From positions 1 to 64,000 of the forward strand of contig JADYZV010000100.1 of the NCBI GenBank assembly GCA_020852965.1: a stretch of DNA of 64,000 nucleotides, read 5' to 3'. The DNA comes from Pirellulaceae bacterium (GTDB taxonomy: Bacteria; Planctomycetota; Planctomycetia; Pirellulales; Pirellulaceae). A model generated the notes under the pieces. It worked only from the letters and a program-made list of their open reading frames with translations. It did not search any database and was not told where the DNA came from. Numbering within the stretch: the stretch's first letter is position 1; every line of letters starts with the position of its first letter. The translations under genes and the position numbers were made by a program. Below, piece after piece: positions 25,311 through 34,185 of the stretch.

Positions 25311-27550
25311 GCTTGAAGTCGCTCGGCTGGGTTGATCCATGGGCTCGAGAGCTGAATGGCCAGCGACGCGCCGGCGGCAATCAAGGCGCCCCAGGGTTGA
25401 GGAAACGGAATTAGAAGATGGACCAGGCTGGCTGCGATGACGCTCCAGAGGACAGCGAGAAAACTCAACCGTGTGCGTCGGAGCGGGTCGACTTGCTTCC
25501 ACCACTGGACCATGCCCATCAACAGTGGAAAGTAGGCCAGGTAGGCGGGTAGGAGCGGTTGACCGTCGGCGCTAAAAAATCCGCTCCAGCGATGGACTGG
25601 GATTTCTCCCAACTGCTGGCGAGCGAGGCCGTCCCAAGGGACCATCAAGAATTGAGATAGGGCGTAGGCGAATGCGCCAATGACAAAGCCACTGGTTAGT
25701 TGGGTGAAAGCGCGCAGTGCCCAATCCCCCTCTTCGCGTTGCCAGCGTTTACCAAAACCGATGGCGATCCACGCGACGCTGAGGGCGACCAGGGCGGCCC
25801 AAACCGTACCGATGAGCAGCGGTTGGACGGCTTGCCCCATGCCTATTTGAAATAACCCGGCCAGAGCGCTGAAGACGGCAATGACGCTCGCCGCGCCGAT
25901 CCAACTGCCGGTCACTTCGCTCCAAACCTGACGGCGCGGTACTTGTGCCAATTGGTGCCGTCGAGCCATGCGCCACTTTTTGAAACTTAGTGGTCGAGCC
26001 ACCGCTGCAGCGCGACGAGTCGCTGCATGGTTGGCAGGTGGCTCTGAACCCCAGCCCTGTGCGAACGGTTGTTTGGCTTCCGGTCGCCAATGATGGTCTG
26101 CGGCGGCGTGAGCGTGCGATTGCTGTCGGGCGTAGTGAGTCTCTGTCCGTGCCGTTCGTTGGGCGCGTTGCCGAGCGCTAGGGGTCGGGGTGCGCAGCGT
26201 CCACCAGACAGCATAGTAGGGGACATAGAGCATTAGCGCAACAATCAATAGCGGTAATAGCGTGCCGGCATTGATCGTTAGAAGAATAATCAGCACGACC
26301 AACGCCGCAGTCTTCTGTCCCGGGCTCCATGGCAATCGCGACCACCATGCGCTTAGCCCCTGCCAGCCTTCGTGAATCTTTCTTGCGACCGGCTCTTGGT
26401 AGTAGACCGAAGCCACTGGACTGAAGTGTTCCTGTGTGCGACCCTCTGGCTTGTGAGCGGCGTGGCGCGAGCGGCACCAGCGGTTGGATCGGGGGGGCTC
26501 GGTGGCCCGATCAGGAATTTGGTCGGGGGCCGGCTGCGTGGCAGTCGCAGCCGATGAGGCATGGGTGACCACGGGCGGAATACTCGCAGCCCGCGAGACG
26601 AACAGGTAGCGTTCGTCGATCGCCAGTCCCAGCGGCTCGAGCATAGCACGCGCATCATGATAGCGCGCTGCGGGGTTCTTGGTCAGGGCGCGCCCGATCA
26701 CTTCGCGTAGCGGTCCTTCGACCAGCGACAGATCGGGGACAGCAGTCAAATGCTTCATAATGATCTCTTGACTGCTCTCACCGTCAAAGGGAACGCGACC
26801 GGTGGCCAGTTCGTACAGGATCACTCCCAAGGCGTAGATGTCGATCTCTTTGCCGTACTCCCCTTTGCCGATCTCTGGTGCCATGTAGTGGAACGTTCCG
26901 ACGCTTTCCGTCTGGCCGCCACGCCGCGAGCAAGAGATGAACTTCGACAGACCGTAGTCGCCAATTTTGACGATCCCCGAGTCGTCGAAGATATTGGCCG
27001 GCTTGAGGTCGCGATGGACGATGCCGTGATCGTGTAGATAGGCTACACCGGCGGCAAGCTGCCCGAACCAACGCTCCAGCTCGGCGCGTGGCATACCGCG
27101 CGGATGCGCGTCGATGGCATCGCGTAGACTCTGCCCAGCCACGTACTCCATCACGATCCAACCCTGCTCGGCCGAATCGAATTTGATGTCGTAAAGGCCG
27201 ATCAAGTTGGGATGTTTCAGATTCAAACACTGCCGAACGCCGCGCACCTCCACTTCCAAATTGCGCTGAATCTGCTTGAGTGCAACTTCCTTACCGGCAT
27301 CATTGACAGCAAAATAGACCTCGCCAAAACCACCGATGCCCACGCCACGCTTGATGGTAAAGCCGGCCAGCGGTTGATCGCCATTTCCAAATTTAAATTT
27401 CATGGCTTGTACCTTTACTGGGTAGCAACCTGCCGCCGATTGAGTTTCGGCGGTTAGCGAGGCGGCTTGCACCTGCGCGGACGGCTCGCTGCTTGGCACC
27501 GCGCCCGGCGAATTGTCCGGCTTTTTTTTTCTAGTCAGCAAGTTTAGCAT
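25307..27550 (-). CDS. Membrane Ser/Thr protein kinase (STPK)
   Basis: A 747-residue Hanks-type kinase. The catalytic domain spans about residues 60-320: glycine loop GVGIGGFGEVY (69-79), ATP-binding lysine K92, catalytic HRDLKPAN (179-186), DYG in place of the usual DFG (198-200) and APE at 224-226. A Ser/Pro/His-rich linker follows, then some eight hydrophobic helices at about 410-740 in two blocks, an unusually large membrane part. No extracellular sensor domain is obvious. Phosphorylation targets may include the FHA protein upstream and, more speculatively, the ECF sigma factor downstream. ATGA overlap with the next gene shows tight coupling. Confidence 0.93.
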   Translation of the reverse strand: MLNLLTRKKKPDNSPGAVPSSEPSAQVQAASLTAETQSAAGCYPVKVQAMKFKFGNGDQPLAGFTIKRGVGIGGFGEVYFAVNDAGKEVALKQIQRNLEVEVRGVRQCLNLKHPNLIGLYDIKFDSAEQGWIVMEYVAGQSLRDAIDAHPRGMPRAELERWFGQLAAGVAYLHDHGIVHRDLKPANIFDDSGIVKIGDYGLSKFISCSRRGGQTESVGTFHYMAPEIGKGEYGKEIDIYALGVILYELATGRVPFDGESSQEIIMKHLTAVPDLSLVEGPLREVIGRALTKNPAARYHDARAMLEPLGLAIDERYLFVSRAASIPPVVTHASSAATATQPAPDQIPDRATEPPRSNRWCRSRHAAHKPEGRTQEHFSPVASVYYQEPVARKIHEGWQGLSAWWSRLPWSPGQKTAALVVLIILLTINAGTLLPLLIVALMLYVPYYAVWWTLRTPTPSARQRAQRTARTETHYARQQSHAHAAADHHWRPEAKQPFAQGWGSEPPANHAATRRAAAVARPLSFKKWRMARRHQLAQVPRRQVWSEVTGSWIGAASVIAVFSALAGLFQIGMGQAVQPLLIGTVWAALVALSVAWIAIGFGKRWQREEGDWALRAFTQLTSGFVIGAFAYALSQFLMVPWDGLARQQLGEIPVHRWSGFFSADGQPLLPAYLAYFPLLMGMVQWWKQVDPLRRTRLSFLAVLWSVIAASLVHLLIPFPQPWGALIAAGASLAIQLSSPWINPAERLQA

Positions 27551-27679
27551 GGTCTATCAACCAATCGTCATTGTAGTCTACTTGTTAGGCAACCAAAGTC
27601 GCGGAGCTAGGCGCGTAAACTTCGATTCTTTATGACCCGTTTCTCTTGCGTCCCCTGCCCAGCTTGTCCACTACGAAGT

Positions 27680-28312
27680 TCATTCAATACTCAATGAAAA
27701 GTCGGCTCCGCACAACCGTAAGCCTGGCACGGCGGCAATCAAGCCACGCTGCGGCAGACCATGGACGAGCAATTCTTGTGTAGCATTAAAAAACCAATCC
27801 TGACTGCGCCGCACCAGAGTCAAAGGAGCGCTGGCGGGATCCCACTGCGGGCAATGTACGTGACAGTTCGCTTGCGGACCGATCAAGCACGAATCGGCCA
27901 TTAGCAACACGGCGTCGACATGCGGTTGAAACTTTCCCAATCCAACCAACTCCAAACGCGCCGTGGCACTCAGCGGATGTGGTTGCGTAAATCGCAATCG
28001 CACGCGTTCGCCAAACTGAATCAGGTCACTGTGACGCAGCAACTGGGCTCGATCGATCGCCTGGCCGTTGAGCTGGGTGGCCTGCAACGGCTGGAGTAAG
28101 TAATCTGCACCGGACCGACGAATCACGCCCGCTCTTCGACGAATGTCTCCCACGATACCGATGTCCGCTGAACTGCCCGCAACGGCTTGGCCCAGCGTCA
28201 CTTCATCACGATCGGCCAGCAAGTAGCCACCCACGCCGTCGACCCAGAGGATACGGCGGCGTGTTACGGCATTGGCTAGTTCGCTTTCGAATTGAGACAT
28301 TGTTATTGCCAT
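27680..28312 (-). CDS. FHA-domain-like protein
   Basis: A 210-residue soluble protein. The order GYLLADRDEVTLGQ, SADIGIVGDIRRRAGVIRRSG, YLLQPLQATQLNGQAI and LLRHSDLIQFGERVRLRF follows an FHA fold (beta strands, G-x-x-L-N-G turn, then the loop before the last strands). FHA domains bind phosphothreonine, and the neighbouring gene encodes a Ser/Thr kinase. A second similar stretch (SCLIGPQANCHVHCP) near residue 140 suggests a degenerate second FHA-like unit. The GR-x-S binding motif is altered, so phosphopeptide binding is not certain. ATG at 28312; ATG at 28300 is an alternative. Confidence 0.72.
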   Translation of the reverse strand: MAITMSQFESELANAVTRRRILWVDGVGGYLLADRDEVTLGQAVAGSSADIGIVGDIRRRAGVIRRSGADYLLQPLQATQLNGQAIDRAQLLRHSDLIQFGERVRLRFTQPHPLSATARLELVGLGKFQPHVDAVLLMADSCLIGPQANCHVHCPQWDPASAPLTLVRRSQDWFFNATQELLVHGLPQRGLIAAVPGLRLCGADFSLSIE

Positions 28313-28397
28313 GATCGGACTTCACCCAAACGTCTATTGTAGCCGTTCACGATATACGTGAGAATTGAAACAATGTAGGACCATTGCCTCAATGGTT

Positions 28398-29210
28398 TTA
28401 CTGGGCCGATACCAAGCGTTCGACGTCGGAGCGTCCGTCACCAAAGTAGTCGCTGATTTCATCGATCAGCTCGGGCGAAGTGGTTTCGTCCAGGTCGATC
28501 GAGCCCTGCAAAGCGCCTTCGCTGGCAATCATTCGCTCGGCCACGTCAATGCGCGTACCGATCTCATCGAGCAATTTTCGTGTGCTGCTCAGTTGGCTAT
28601 CGTCCAGCGCGATGGGGGAGTTGGTCTGGGCCACTTCCACTAGAGTCAGACGAGCTTGGATATTCTCGATTTCGACTTCCAATTCACGTTTGGCCGCTAG
28701 CATACCTTCCAGCTTGCGACTCGATGCTTCGAGGTTGCGCTGGCGAGCCGAGAGGACTTGCTTGAGTTTATCCATCGTTTGCTCGTGAACCTGGAACTGT
28801 TTGAAGCGATTCGAAAGGTCTTCACGCACTTGCTGTTCACTGAACTTGCGCCCTTTGTAGGTAAAGTGAACCGAGCCTGATTGGCTGGCACTTTCGAGAT
28901 CGCCCTTGAGGCGCATGATGTCGCTACGTCCCTTGGACAGCAGCGTTTCCTTGTTGCCGATTTCTTCGCTCAATCGCTTGACGGCGACCTCTTCGCGCGC
29001 CACGATTTCGGCATTGCGTCGAATCTCAGGCTGCAGTTCGCTGATCATATCGCGGGCTCGCTTAATCTCCCACTTGATTGGCACACTGTCGCGCACCGAC
29101 TGATGGGCGCTATGAACGCCCGTTTTGACATAGCTCCACGAGCCGGTCGCCAGCAGCGCTCCAGCGCCCACAACCCCCAAGATCCCAACCATCGCTAGCT
29201 TTTTGAACAT
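28398..29210 (-). CDS. Coiled-coil membrane protein
   Basis: A 270-residue protein with one N-terminal hydrophobic helix (MVGILGVVGAGALLATGSW) and a long helical coiled coil at about residues 50-210 rich in Glu, Lys, Arg and Leu, for example REEVAVKRLSEEIGNKETLL and ASSRKLEGMLAAKRELEVEI. The end is acidic (DLDETTSPELIDEISDYFGD). It is probably anchored in the inner membrane with the coil exposed, resembling phage-shock/PspA-like or tethering proteins in shape only. It is the first gene of the minus-strand run leading to the FHA protein, kinase and ECF sigma factor, 85 bases before the FHA gene. No family was recognised. Confidence 0.78.
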   Translation of the reverse strand: MFKKLAMVGILGVVGAGALLATGSWSYVKTGVHSAHQSVRDSVPIKWEIKRARDMISELQPEIRRNAEIVAREEVAVKRLSEEIGNKETLLSKGRSDIMRLKGDLESASQSGSVHFTYKGRKFSEQQVREDLSNRFKQFQVHEQTMDKLKQVLSARQRNLEASSRKLEGMLAAKRELEVEIENIQARLTLVEVAQTNSPIALDDSQLSSTRKLLDEIGTRIDVAERMIASEGALQGSIDLDETTSPELIDEISDYFGDGRSDVERLVSAQ

Positions 29211-29673
29211 TTTTTCTTCCTCCGCCCCCGTGGGGCTTGTAAATAGGAGTCAACCGCCCTCGCATCCTCGAAATTGGCCGCTCGCTTGTTGATCGAGTGT
29301 GGTTCAGCTTCCGACATCCAGTTCGCTCTGGCACCCCTGCGTCCAGTGAAGCTTTGCTGACCATGCCAGTACTTCGCTGCACCGGGGGGCGTTCTTGGCA
29401 AAGTGAATGAAAAAGTTCCGATATTTCGCGTCAGGTGTCGAAAAGACAACATGGACGTTCATTTTGGCAGCACCTATCCGCAACGAGCAAATATTCCACC
29501 TAATTTTTAAAGCACTACGACGTATGGCTTTAGGTCAATTTGGACCTAGGTTTCACGGTACTGGCACCAATAGTGCTGTGAACTTATTGCAGCCAAGAGC
29601 GTCTAATAGAGCTGGAAGCCTATTTTTCAATCCGATGGTTAACTGAGCCCTTTCTCGCAACCGAGGCCCAACC
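29211..29673. other. Intergenic stretch between divergent genes
   Basis: 463 bases containing the start regions of the coiled-coil gene (minus) and of the small protein (plus). Short open frames here have no domain or good start. No certain promoter could be placed. Confidence 0.4.
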
Positions 29674-29877
29674 ATGAATACGACCAGCGACTCATCCGGA
29701 ACCAGCCCGACCGAAGAAGCCAAGCCGAATTGGAACTGGCTGCAAGAGAAAATTGCAGTTGCCCAAGTCGCACCGCTCGACGACTGGCTTGAGATGCAAC
29801 TCTCCGAGCTCGAGGAGGACTTTTCGCAGTTTGTCACTCCCAAGAGCCTCGGCCGCTCGCTCGCCCGCTCTCGCTAG
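29674..29877 (+). CDS. Small hypothetical protein
   Basis: A 67-residue acidic protein, ATG preceded by GAGG seven bases upstream. After a Ser/Thr-rich start it has a helical core (WNWLQEKIAVAQVAPLDDW, then LEMQLSELEEDFSQF) and a basic Ser/Arg-rich end (SLGRSLARSR). No membrane helix. Composition and site support a real gene, but no family was recognised. It converges with the beta-helix gene 16 bases away. Confidence 0.55.
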   Translation: MNTTSDSSGTSPTEEAKPNWNWLQEKIAVAQVAPLDDWLEMQLSELEEDFSQFVTPKSLGRSLARSR

Positions 29878-29893
29878 AAACCTTCTGGGCCAG

Positions 29894-31207
29894 CTACTTT
29901 GAAAGATTGAACGGTTGATCGTGCTTGTCGATGCAACCCATCGCCTGCACGGATGCCGCCGGGTTGTCGATGGAGATCGGTTGCTCCGTTCGGTAGTTTC
30001 TCATGCGGCAGCCGAATAGGCTGACTGTCAGCTTATCCTGGCCGCGAATCAGCAGGAAGTCCTCCGACTGGTTGAGGGTCGTCAAGGCTGCGTTGGGTCC
30101 AGAGAATGCCTCGACATTCACGAGCGATGTATGCCCCTTTCCCTCGATGATCAGTGGATGGACGCCCTCGATCGCCTCGCCCGTATTGGCGATGATCGAG
30201 CCTTGAGAGATTTGCCAATTTCGATTGAATGTCGAATCTCCTAACTTGTGAATCCCCACCGTAACGCAATCAAAATTGAAATTGGTAAGTTGTCCGTAGC
30301 TGGCAGCACCCAAGCGAATACCTCCGAAGGTGCCGAAGGTAAATGCGTCGATGACCTGCGCGTTGTCGGTGTGGTCAATCCAAAAAGCAAAGGTCTCGCG
30401 TGCCACCACGCTATCGATAACTGCCTTGCCATATCCACCATCAATGAACCGTCGGCTTGCTGGATTGATATGGCAATGCAGAATTCTGGGTATGTCGTAA
30501 CAATAGTCGATTGCAATAAACTCGCCGCTGAGTGGATAACCGTAGCAGTGTTCGATGAGCACTTGTTCGCAGCTCATATTGGGCTTGGCTCGGAAATCCA
30601 TGGCTACGAATTCGCCAAAGAATGTTAGTCGAGACAAGGTAACTCCCTGAGCTGGACTGCTATCGGAGACGCGAATCGTGGGGGGATACTCGATGATCTT
30701 GTGCGGCTCAGTCAACGTTTGTCTCGGATACCAAAACTGCAGCCCGCTGAGCTGCGTGGCCCCTTCGACGGTGATGAAAGGCTGTGTTTCATCCTCGATG
30801 GCAAACACCGATCCAACTGGCTGCGGCTTAGCAGGATGGCGTGTGCCACGCCCCACAGGCCCATGCACACCAATCAGCGACACATTGCGTCGCAGGACGA
30901 GCCCCCCTGCCACCCGGTAGGGCTCGCTGCTAGGTGGCACTGAAAGCGCCGCGCCGCGTGGTGCAGCCCAGTCAATGGCTGCTTGCAGTCTATCGCGATT
31001 GGCAATCGCCTCACCTCCCGGCTGCACACCAAATTCGCTGATGCTCTTGTATAGCGAAGTCGTTTCGGTCGTATCTTCTTGCGCCAAAGTGGTACTGCCC
31101 AAAGAATGCGAACTCACCAGCATTGCAATCGCGAAAACGAATCGCGTGCTAGTTGGGCGACGGTTCACTCGGTTTTGTTCGATTGCTACCATGTCAATGT
31201 CGATCAT
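29894..31207 (-). CDS. Exported beta-helix (pectate-lyase-superfamily-like) protein
   Basis: About 437 residues from the ATG at 31207; a TTG at 31222 is possible. Signal peptide: FVFAIAMLVSSHSLGSTTLAQ. The mature start (FGVQPGGEAIANRDRLQAAIDWA) and GLVLRRNVSLIGVHGP are typical of pectate-lyase-3-type right-handed beta helices, whose first repeat contains the D/N-rich N-cap. The rest has many short parallel strands with Asn/Gly turns (GGIRLGAASYGQLTNFNFD, for example). Such proteins bind or cleave acidic polysaccharides; catalytic residues cannot be assigned by eye. It lies close to a histidine phosphatase gene with no clear functional link. Confidence 0.75.
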   Translation of the reverse strand: MIDIDMVAIEQNRVNRRPTSTRFVFAIAMLVSSHSLGSTTLAQEDTTETTSLYKSISEFGVQPGGEAIANRDRLQAAIDWAAPRGAALSVPPSSEPYRVAGGLVLRRNVSLIGVHGPVGRGTRHPAKPQPVGSVFAIEDETQPFITVEGATQLSGLQFWYPRQTLTEPHKIIEYPPTIRVSDSSPAQGVTLSRLTFFGEFVAMDFRAKPNMSCEQVLIEHCYGYPLSGEFIAIDYCYDIPRILHCHINPASRRFIDGGYGKAVIDSVVARETFAFWIDHTDNAQVIDAFTFGTFGGIRLGAASYGQLTNFNFDCVTVGIHKLGDSTFNRNWQISQGSIIANTGEAIEGVHPLIIEGKGHTSLVNVEAFSGPNAALTTLNQSEDFLLIRGQDKLTVSLFGCRMRNYRTEQPISIDNPAASVQAMGCIDKHDQPFNLSK

Positions 31208-31246
31208 TCTTGAGGATCCCAATGGAGGTGTTGAGCTGAGCAGCGA

Positions 31247-31918
31247 CTAAGTGACCCATTTGCTAGGCAGGTGTTGTGTTGAATTGAATTCGCGCAGTAA
31301 CCAACCATCTGGGCCGAGTTCCAAGCAGGAAATGCCCGTGTTGTACAGAGGGATCTCTGCCAAATCGATCTGCAGCGTTTCCAACTGAGCATCGCTGAAC
31401 AGAGCTTCTAGCAGCAGCCGTTTGAAGTCGGCATGAATGACCAGCAGGTGCGTGCCGCTGGTCGTTGCCAGATCGCTGGCAAGCCATTGGGCAACGCCGG
31501 CGGCGCGCGCCTTCCCCTGCTCCCACGTTTCATACTCGCGCCCCCACCAACCCGCTTCGCCTATGGAAGTGTCGATGTCCCAGGTCGGGTAACCCGAGCG
31601 CAGTTGATTCTTCCCCATCCCTGGTTCTCCGCGCTTCTTGCCAGCTTCGTGGCCGCTATAGCAGCCACCCAATTCAAACAGATTGGCGCGCACGCGGACA
31701 GGTAGTTGCCTGAGTTCGGCGAGAGGTCGGACGGTCTCGAGCGATCGTAGGAAGGGGCTGCAGTACAGATAGTCGATTGCGTGCGAAGCGAACCAGGCCG
31801 CCAAAGCGGTCGCTTGTTGTTCACCAATTTCTGTCAAACCAGGATCCGGGACGCGCAGGTGTTCGGCCAGCGCGTTGTTATCGGATTGCCCGTGTCGCAC
31901 AAGGTATATTTCAGTCAC
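31247..31918 (-). CDS. Histidine phosphatase family (phosphoglycerate-mutase-like) protein
   Basis: A 223-residue cytosolic enzyme. The catalytic RHG lies at residues 8-10 in EIYLVRHGQSDNN, SPFLRSLETVRPLAEL provides the second phosphate-binding Arg, and the C-terminal histidine is in LLVIHADFKRLLLEAL. The substrate is unknown; relatives act on sugar phosphates, cobalamin precursors or phosphoproteins. The start is GTG with GAGG close upstream. The middle (LGGCYSGHEAGKKRGEPGMG) is Gly-rich and longer than in small phosphatases. Confidence 0.88.
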   Translation of the reverse strand: MTEIYLVRHGQSDNNALAEHLRVPDPGLTEIGEQQATALAAWFASHAIDYLYCSPFLRSLETVRPLAELRQLPVRVRANLFELGGCYSGHEAGKKRGEPGMGKNQLRSGYPTWDIDTSIGEAGWWGREYETWEQGKARAAGVAQWLASDLATTSGTHLLVIHADFKRLLLEALFSDAQLETLQIDLAEIPLYNTGISCLELGPDGWLLREFNSTQHLPSKWVT

Positions 31919-31964
31919 TTCGCCTCTTCATTCTTCATAGACTTAAATTAATTTAGAAAGTAGA

Positions 31965-32019
31965 AAGTAGCACGGTGGTCCCTCACCGAGGATCACGGTG
32001 AGGGACCACCGTGCTACTT
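31965..32019. repeat. Perfect 24-bp inverted repeat (hairpin)
   Basis: Bases 31965-31988 pair without mismatch with 31996-32019 around a seven-base loop. It lies 16 bases past the end of the minus-strand gntP/small-membrane-protein operon. A stem this long without a U-run is unusual for a terminator. The arm motif GTAGCACGGTGGTCC recurs in related form at 46554-46569 and 61625-61638. Confidence 0.85.
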
Positions 32020-32035
32020 GAATCTTTAATCGCTA

Positions 32036-32308
32036 CTAGCCACGACGGCTGAACAAACGCTGTAGTCGATCGAGTAGGTTCCACTGCACGAGCAAAAGCA
32101 GGACGGGGGCGATGAAGAAGAATAGCTGCCCCAGCCGCGAGGTCAAGGCTTCATTCCCCGTCTTGGGGATCGCACCGTAGATGGTCAGGCATAGCAGCGC
32201 GTTGACTAGCAATAGGCCCACGCTGACGCTAACGACAAAGGTGGCGTACAAACAGCCCGACAGCGCGCTGCGCACGGGGCGTTCAGTAAACGAGTCGACT
32301 TGTTCCAT
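32036..32308 (-). CDS. Small two-helix membrane protein
   Basis: A 90-residue protein with two hydrophobic helices (VVSVSVGLLLVNALLCLTIY and QLFFFIAPVLLLLVQWNLL) and a basic C-terminus. It follows the GntP permease gene by seven bases and is surely co-transcribed. No family was recognised. A role as accessory subunit of the permease is possible. Confidence 0.7.
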   Translation of the reverse strand: MEQVDSFTERPVRSALSGCLYATFVVSVSVGLLLVNALLCLTIYGAIPKTGNEALTSRLGQLFFFIAPVLLLLVQWNLLDRLQRLFSRRG

Positions 32309-32315
32309 AGGGGGA

Positions 32316-33953
32316 CTAAAACGGAAAAGGCAAGAGGGTTACAAAAAGCAGCGTCACCAACAATCCCGCCAAGCTCAAGATGCTCAGCAATACCGTCCAG
32401 CTTCGCAAGGTTTCCCCTTCTGTCAACACGCCCATCTTGGCGAAAATCCAAAATCCCGAGTCGTTCATCCAGCTTCCCATCAGCGAACCCGCCCCGATGA
32501 CTGGGACCAAGTAGGCCATATGAAAGCCGAGCGTGCCGGCTGCGGCCAGCGGCAGAGCGATCGAAGCTACCAGCGACGACGAGACAATCATAGCCACCGT
32601 GCTCGATCCCTGCGCGATTTTCAGAATGGCAGACAGCGCGTAGGCCAGCAAGATCACTACCAGCCCACTACTCTCACGCCCGGCGAACCAGGCTTCGATC
32701 ACTTTTTGAATTTCGGTCATGGCTAGAAGTGATCCGAACGCACCGCCTGCCGCTGTGATCAAGATGATCACTCCACCGCTGAGCAATGCATCTTCGACGT
32801 GATCGGCCAATTGTTGCAGCGAGTGCCCCTGCACTTTCCAGCATAAATAGACGGCTACCAGCGCGGCCAGCACCATGGCCAGGTTGGCGTCACCCACCAG
32901 CCCCAACCAACCTTTCCATTGTTGTTGCAGCTCAGAAGGATTGGCGCCCAACGAGGCTTTGTAGACGGTGTCTATGGTGATCAACACGACGGGCAACAAC
33001 ACCGGCACCAGCGACATGAACAACGAGGGCAGTCTGGTGAACTCTTGCTCGTCGAGCGAGTTCACATTGGCACCGGCCATGGGGCGCATGGCGATCGGCA
33101 TGCGGCGATTGAGCCAAGCGGCTACCAAGAGTCCCACCACGGCCGACGGGGCACCCACCGCCAAGCCGATGAGCATCACCACACCGATATCGACCTTCAG
33201 AGCGCTGGCCACCAACAACGGACCAGGGGTGGGCGGGACCAAGGTATGCGTGATCGCACCACCGGCTGCGATGGCACCCAGATAGAGCAAGTAGTTTTTC
33301 CCCGTACTGCGATACAGGCTGCGCGCTAGCGGGACCAACAGATAAAACACGGTGTCAAAGAACACGGGAATCGACAACACAAAGCCGCTGACCATCATGG
33401 CCAAGGGCGCACGCTTTTCTCCCAGCACGGCCAGCGTTGATTTGACGATGCGATCGGCCGCCCCACTGACCAACATGCACTTGCCGATGATCGCCGCCAT
33501 CGCAATCAACACACCGATACCCGTGACTGCATTACCAAACGAGCTGGTGACGCGATTGACGATTTGCACTGGCGCGCCACTCTCAGCGCGAATGACGTGC
33601 GGCTCGGGAGATTTCACAAAGCCAATGATGTCCAGTGGAATGAAGCAACTGATGGCAAGCGCGCCGAGGATCAGCGCCACGAAGGCATGCACCTTCAAGC
33701 CGATCATGAGGGACAGGACGACAAACACGCCAACTCCCATCGCTAACAACGGTCGCCAATCGACCGATTCGGCTGCAGGCTGCCTTTCTAAGCTATCGGT
33801 CGGGGTCGACGTGTCGTCACCAACGGCCGGTCGGGCGGCGCTCGGAGGCTGGGCGGTTAATCGAGCGGCCCCCAGTTGAAATCCAGCGATCCACATGACG
33901 GGCAGGATGGCCAGAAGTAGTCGAATCTTAAATGTGTTGCGATGGGAGACCAT
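32316..33953 (-). CDS. GntP-family permease
   Basis: About 545 residues from the ATG at 33953. The C-terminal 450 residues form the GntP/gluconate:H+ symporter core with roughly 12 helices and the motifs ISCFIPLDIIGF, GAIAAGGAITHTLVPPTPGP and HMAYLVPVIGAGSLMGSWMNDSGFW. The substrate is probably gluconate or another sugar acid; related carriers take lactate-like acids. An N-terminal extension of about 95 residues contains an extra hydrophobic segment (IRLLLAILPVMWIAGF) and a Ser/Thr/Pro-rich stretch before the core, which typical GntP proteins lack. The start is uncertain: no strong ribosome-binding site precedes 33953 and the frame extends upstream. Confidence 0.87.
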   Translation of the reverse strand: MVSHRNTFKIRLLLAILPVMWIAGFQLGAARLTAQPPSAARPAVGDDTSTPTDSLERQPAAESVDWRPLLAMGVGVFVVLSLMIGLKVHAFVALILGALAISCFIPLDIIGFVKSPEPHVIRAESGAPVQIVNRVTSSFGNAVTGIGVLIAMAAIIGKCMLVSGAADRIVKSTLAVLGEKRAPLAMMVSGFVLSIPVFFDTVFYLLVPLARSLYRSTGKNYLLYLGAIAAGGAITHTLVPPTPGPLLVASALKVDIGVVMLIGLAVGAPSAVVGLLVAAWLNRRMPIAMRPMAGANVNSLDEQEFTRLPSLFMSLVPVLLPVVLITIDTVYKASLGANPSELQQQWKGWLGLVGDANLAMVLAALVAVYLCWKVQGHSLQQLADHVEDALLSGGVIILITAAGGAFGSLLAMTEIQKVIEAWFAGRESSGLVVILLAYALSAILKIAQGSSTVAMIVSSSLVASIALPLAAAGTLGFHMAYLVPVIGAGSLMGSWMNDSGFWIFAKMGVLTEGETLRSWTVLLSILSLAGLLVTLLFVTLLPFPF

Positions 33954-34185
33954 AGAGAACGTAGCTTGTACGAGGAGAGCGTTGGGCACGAACAGTAACA
34001 GAATATAGTCGATTCCCTGTTGGGTTTCTTGCCTGTTCTTTAATAAAACTGTGCAAGTTACATTTCTAAGGGAGTGGGCAGTTCGTCCTGTTGCGTCCAT
34101 AATTGCGGATCGCAAGTCCAGAATTCGCATCGCACGACAAGTTGGTGCGTTGCCCCCCCTCGATACCACTCGCTAGTTAAACCCC

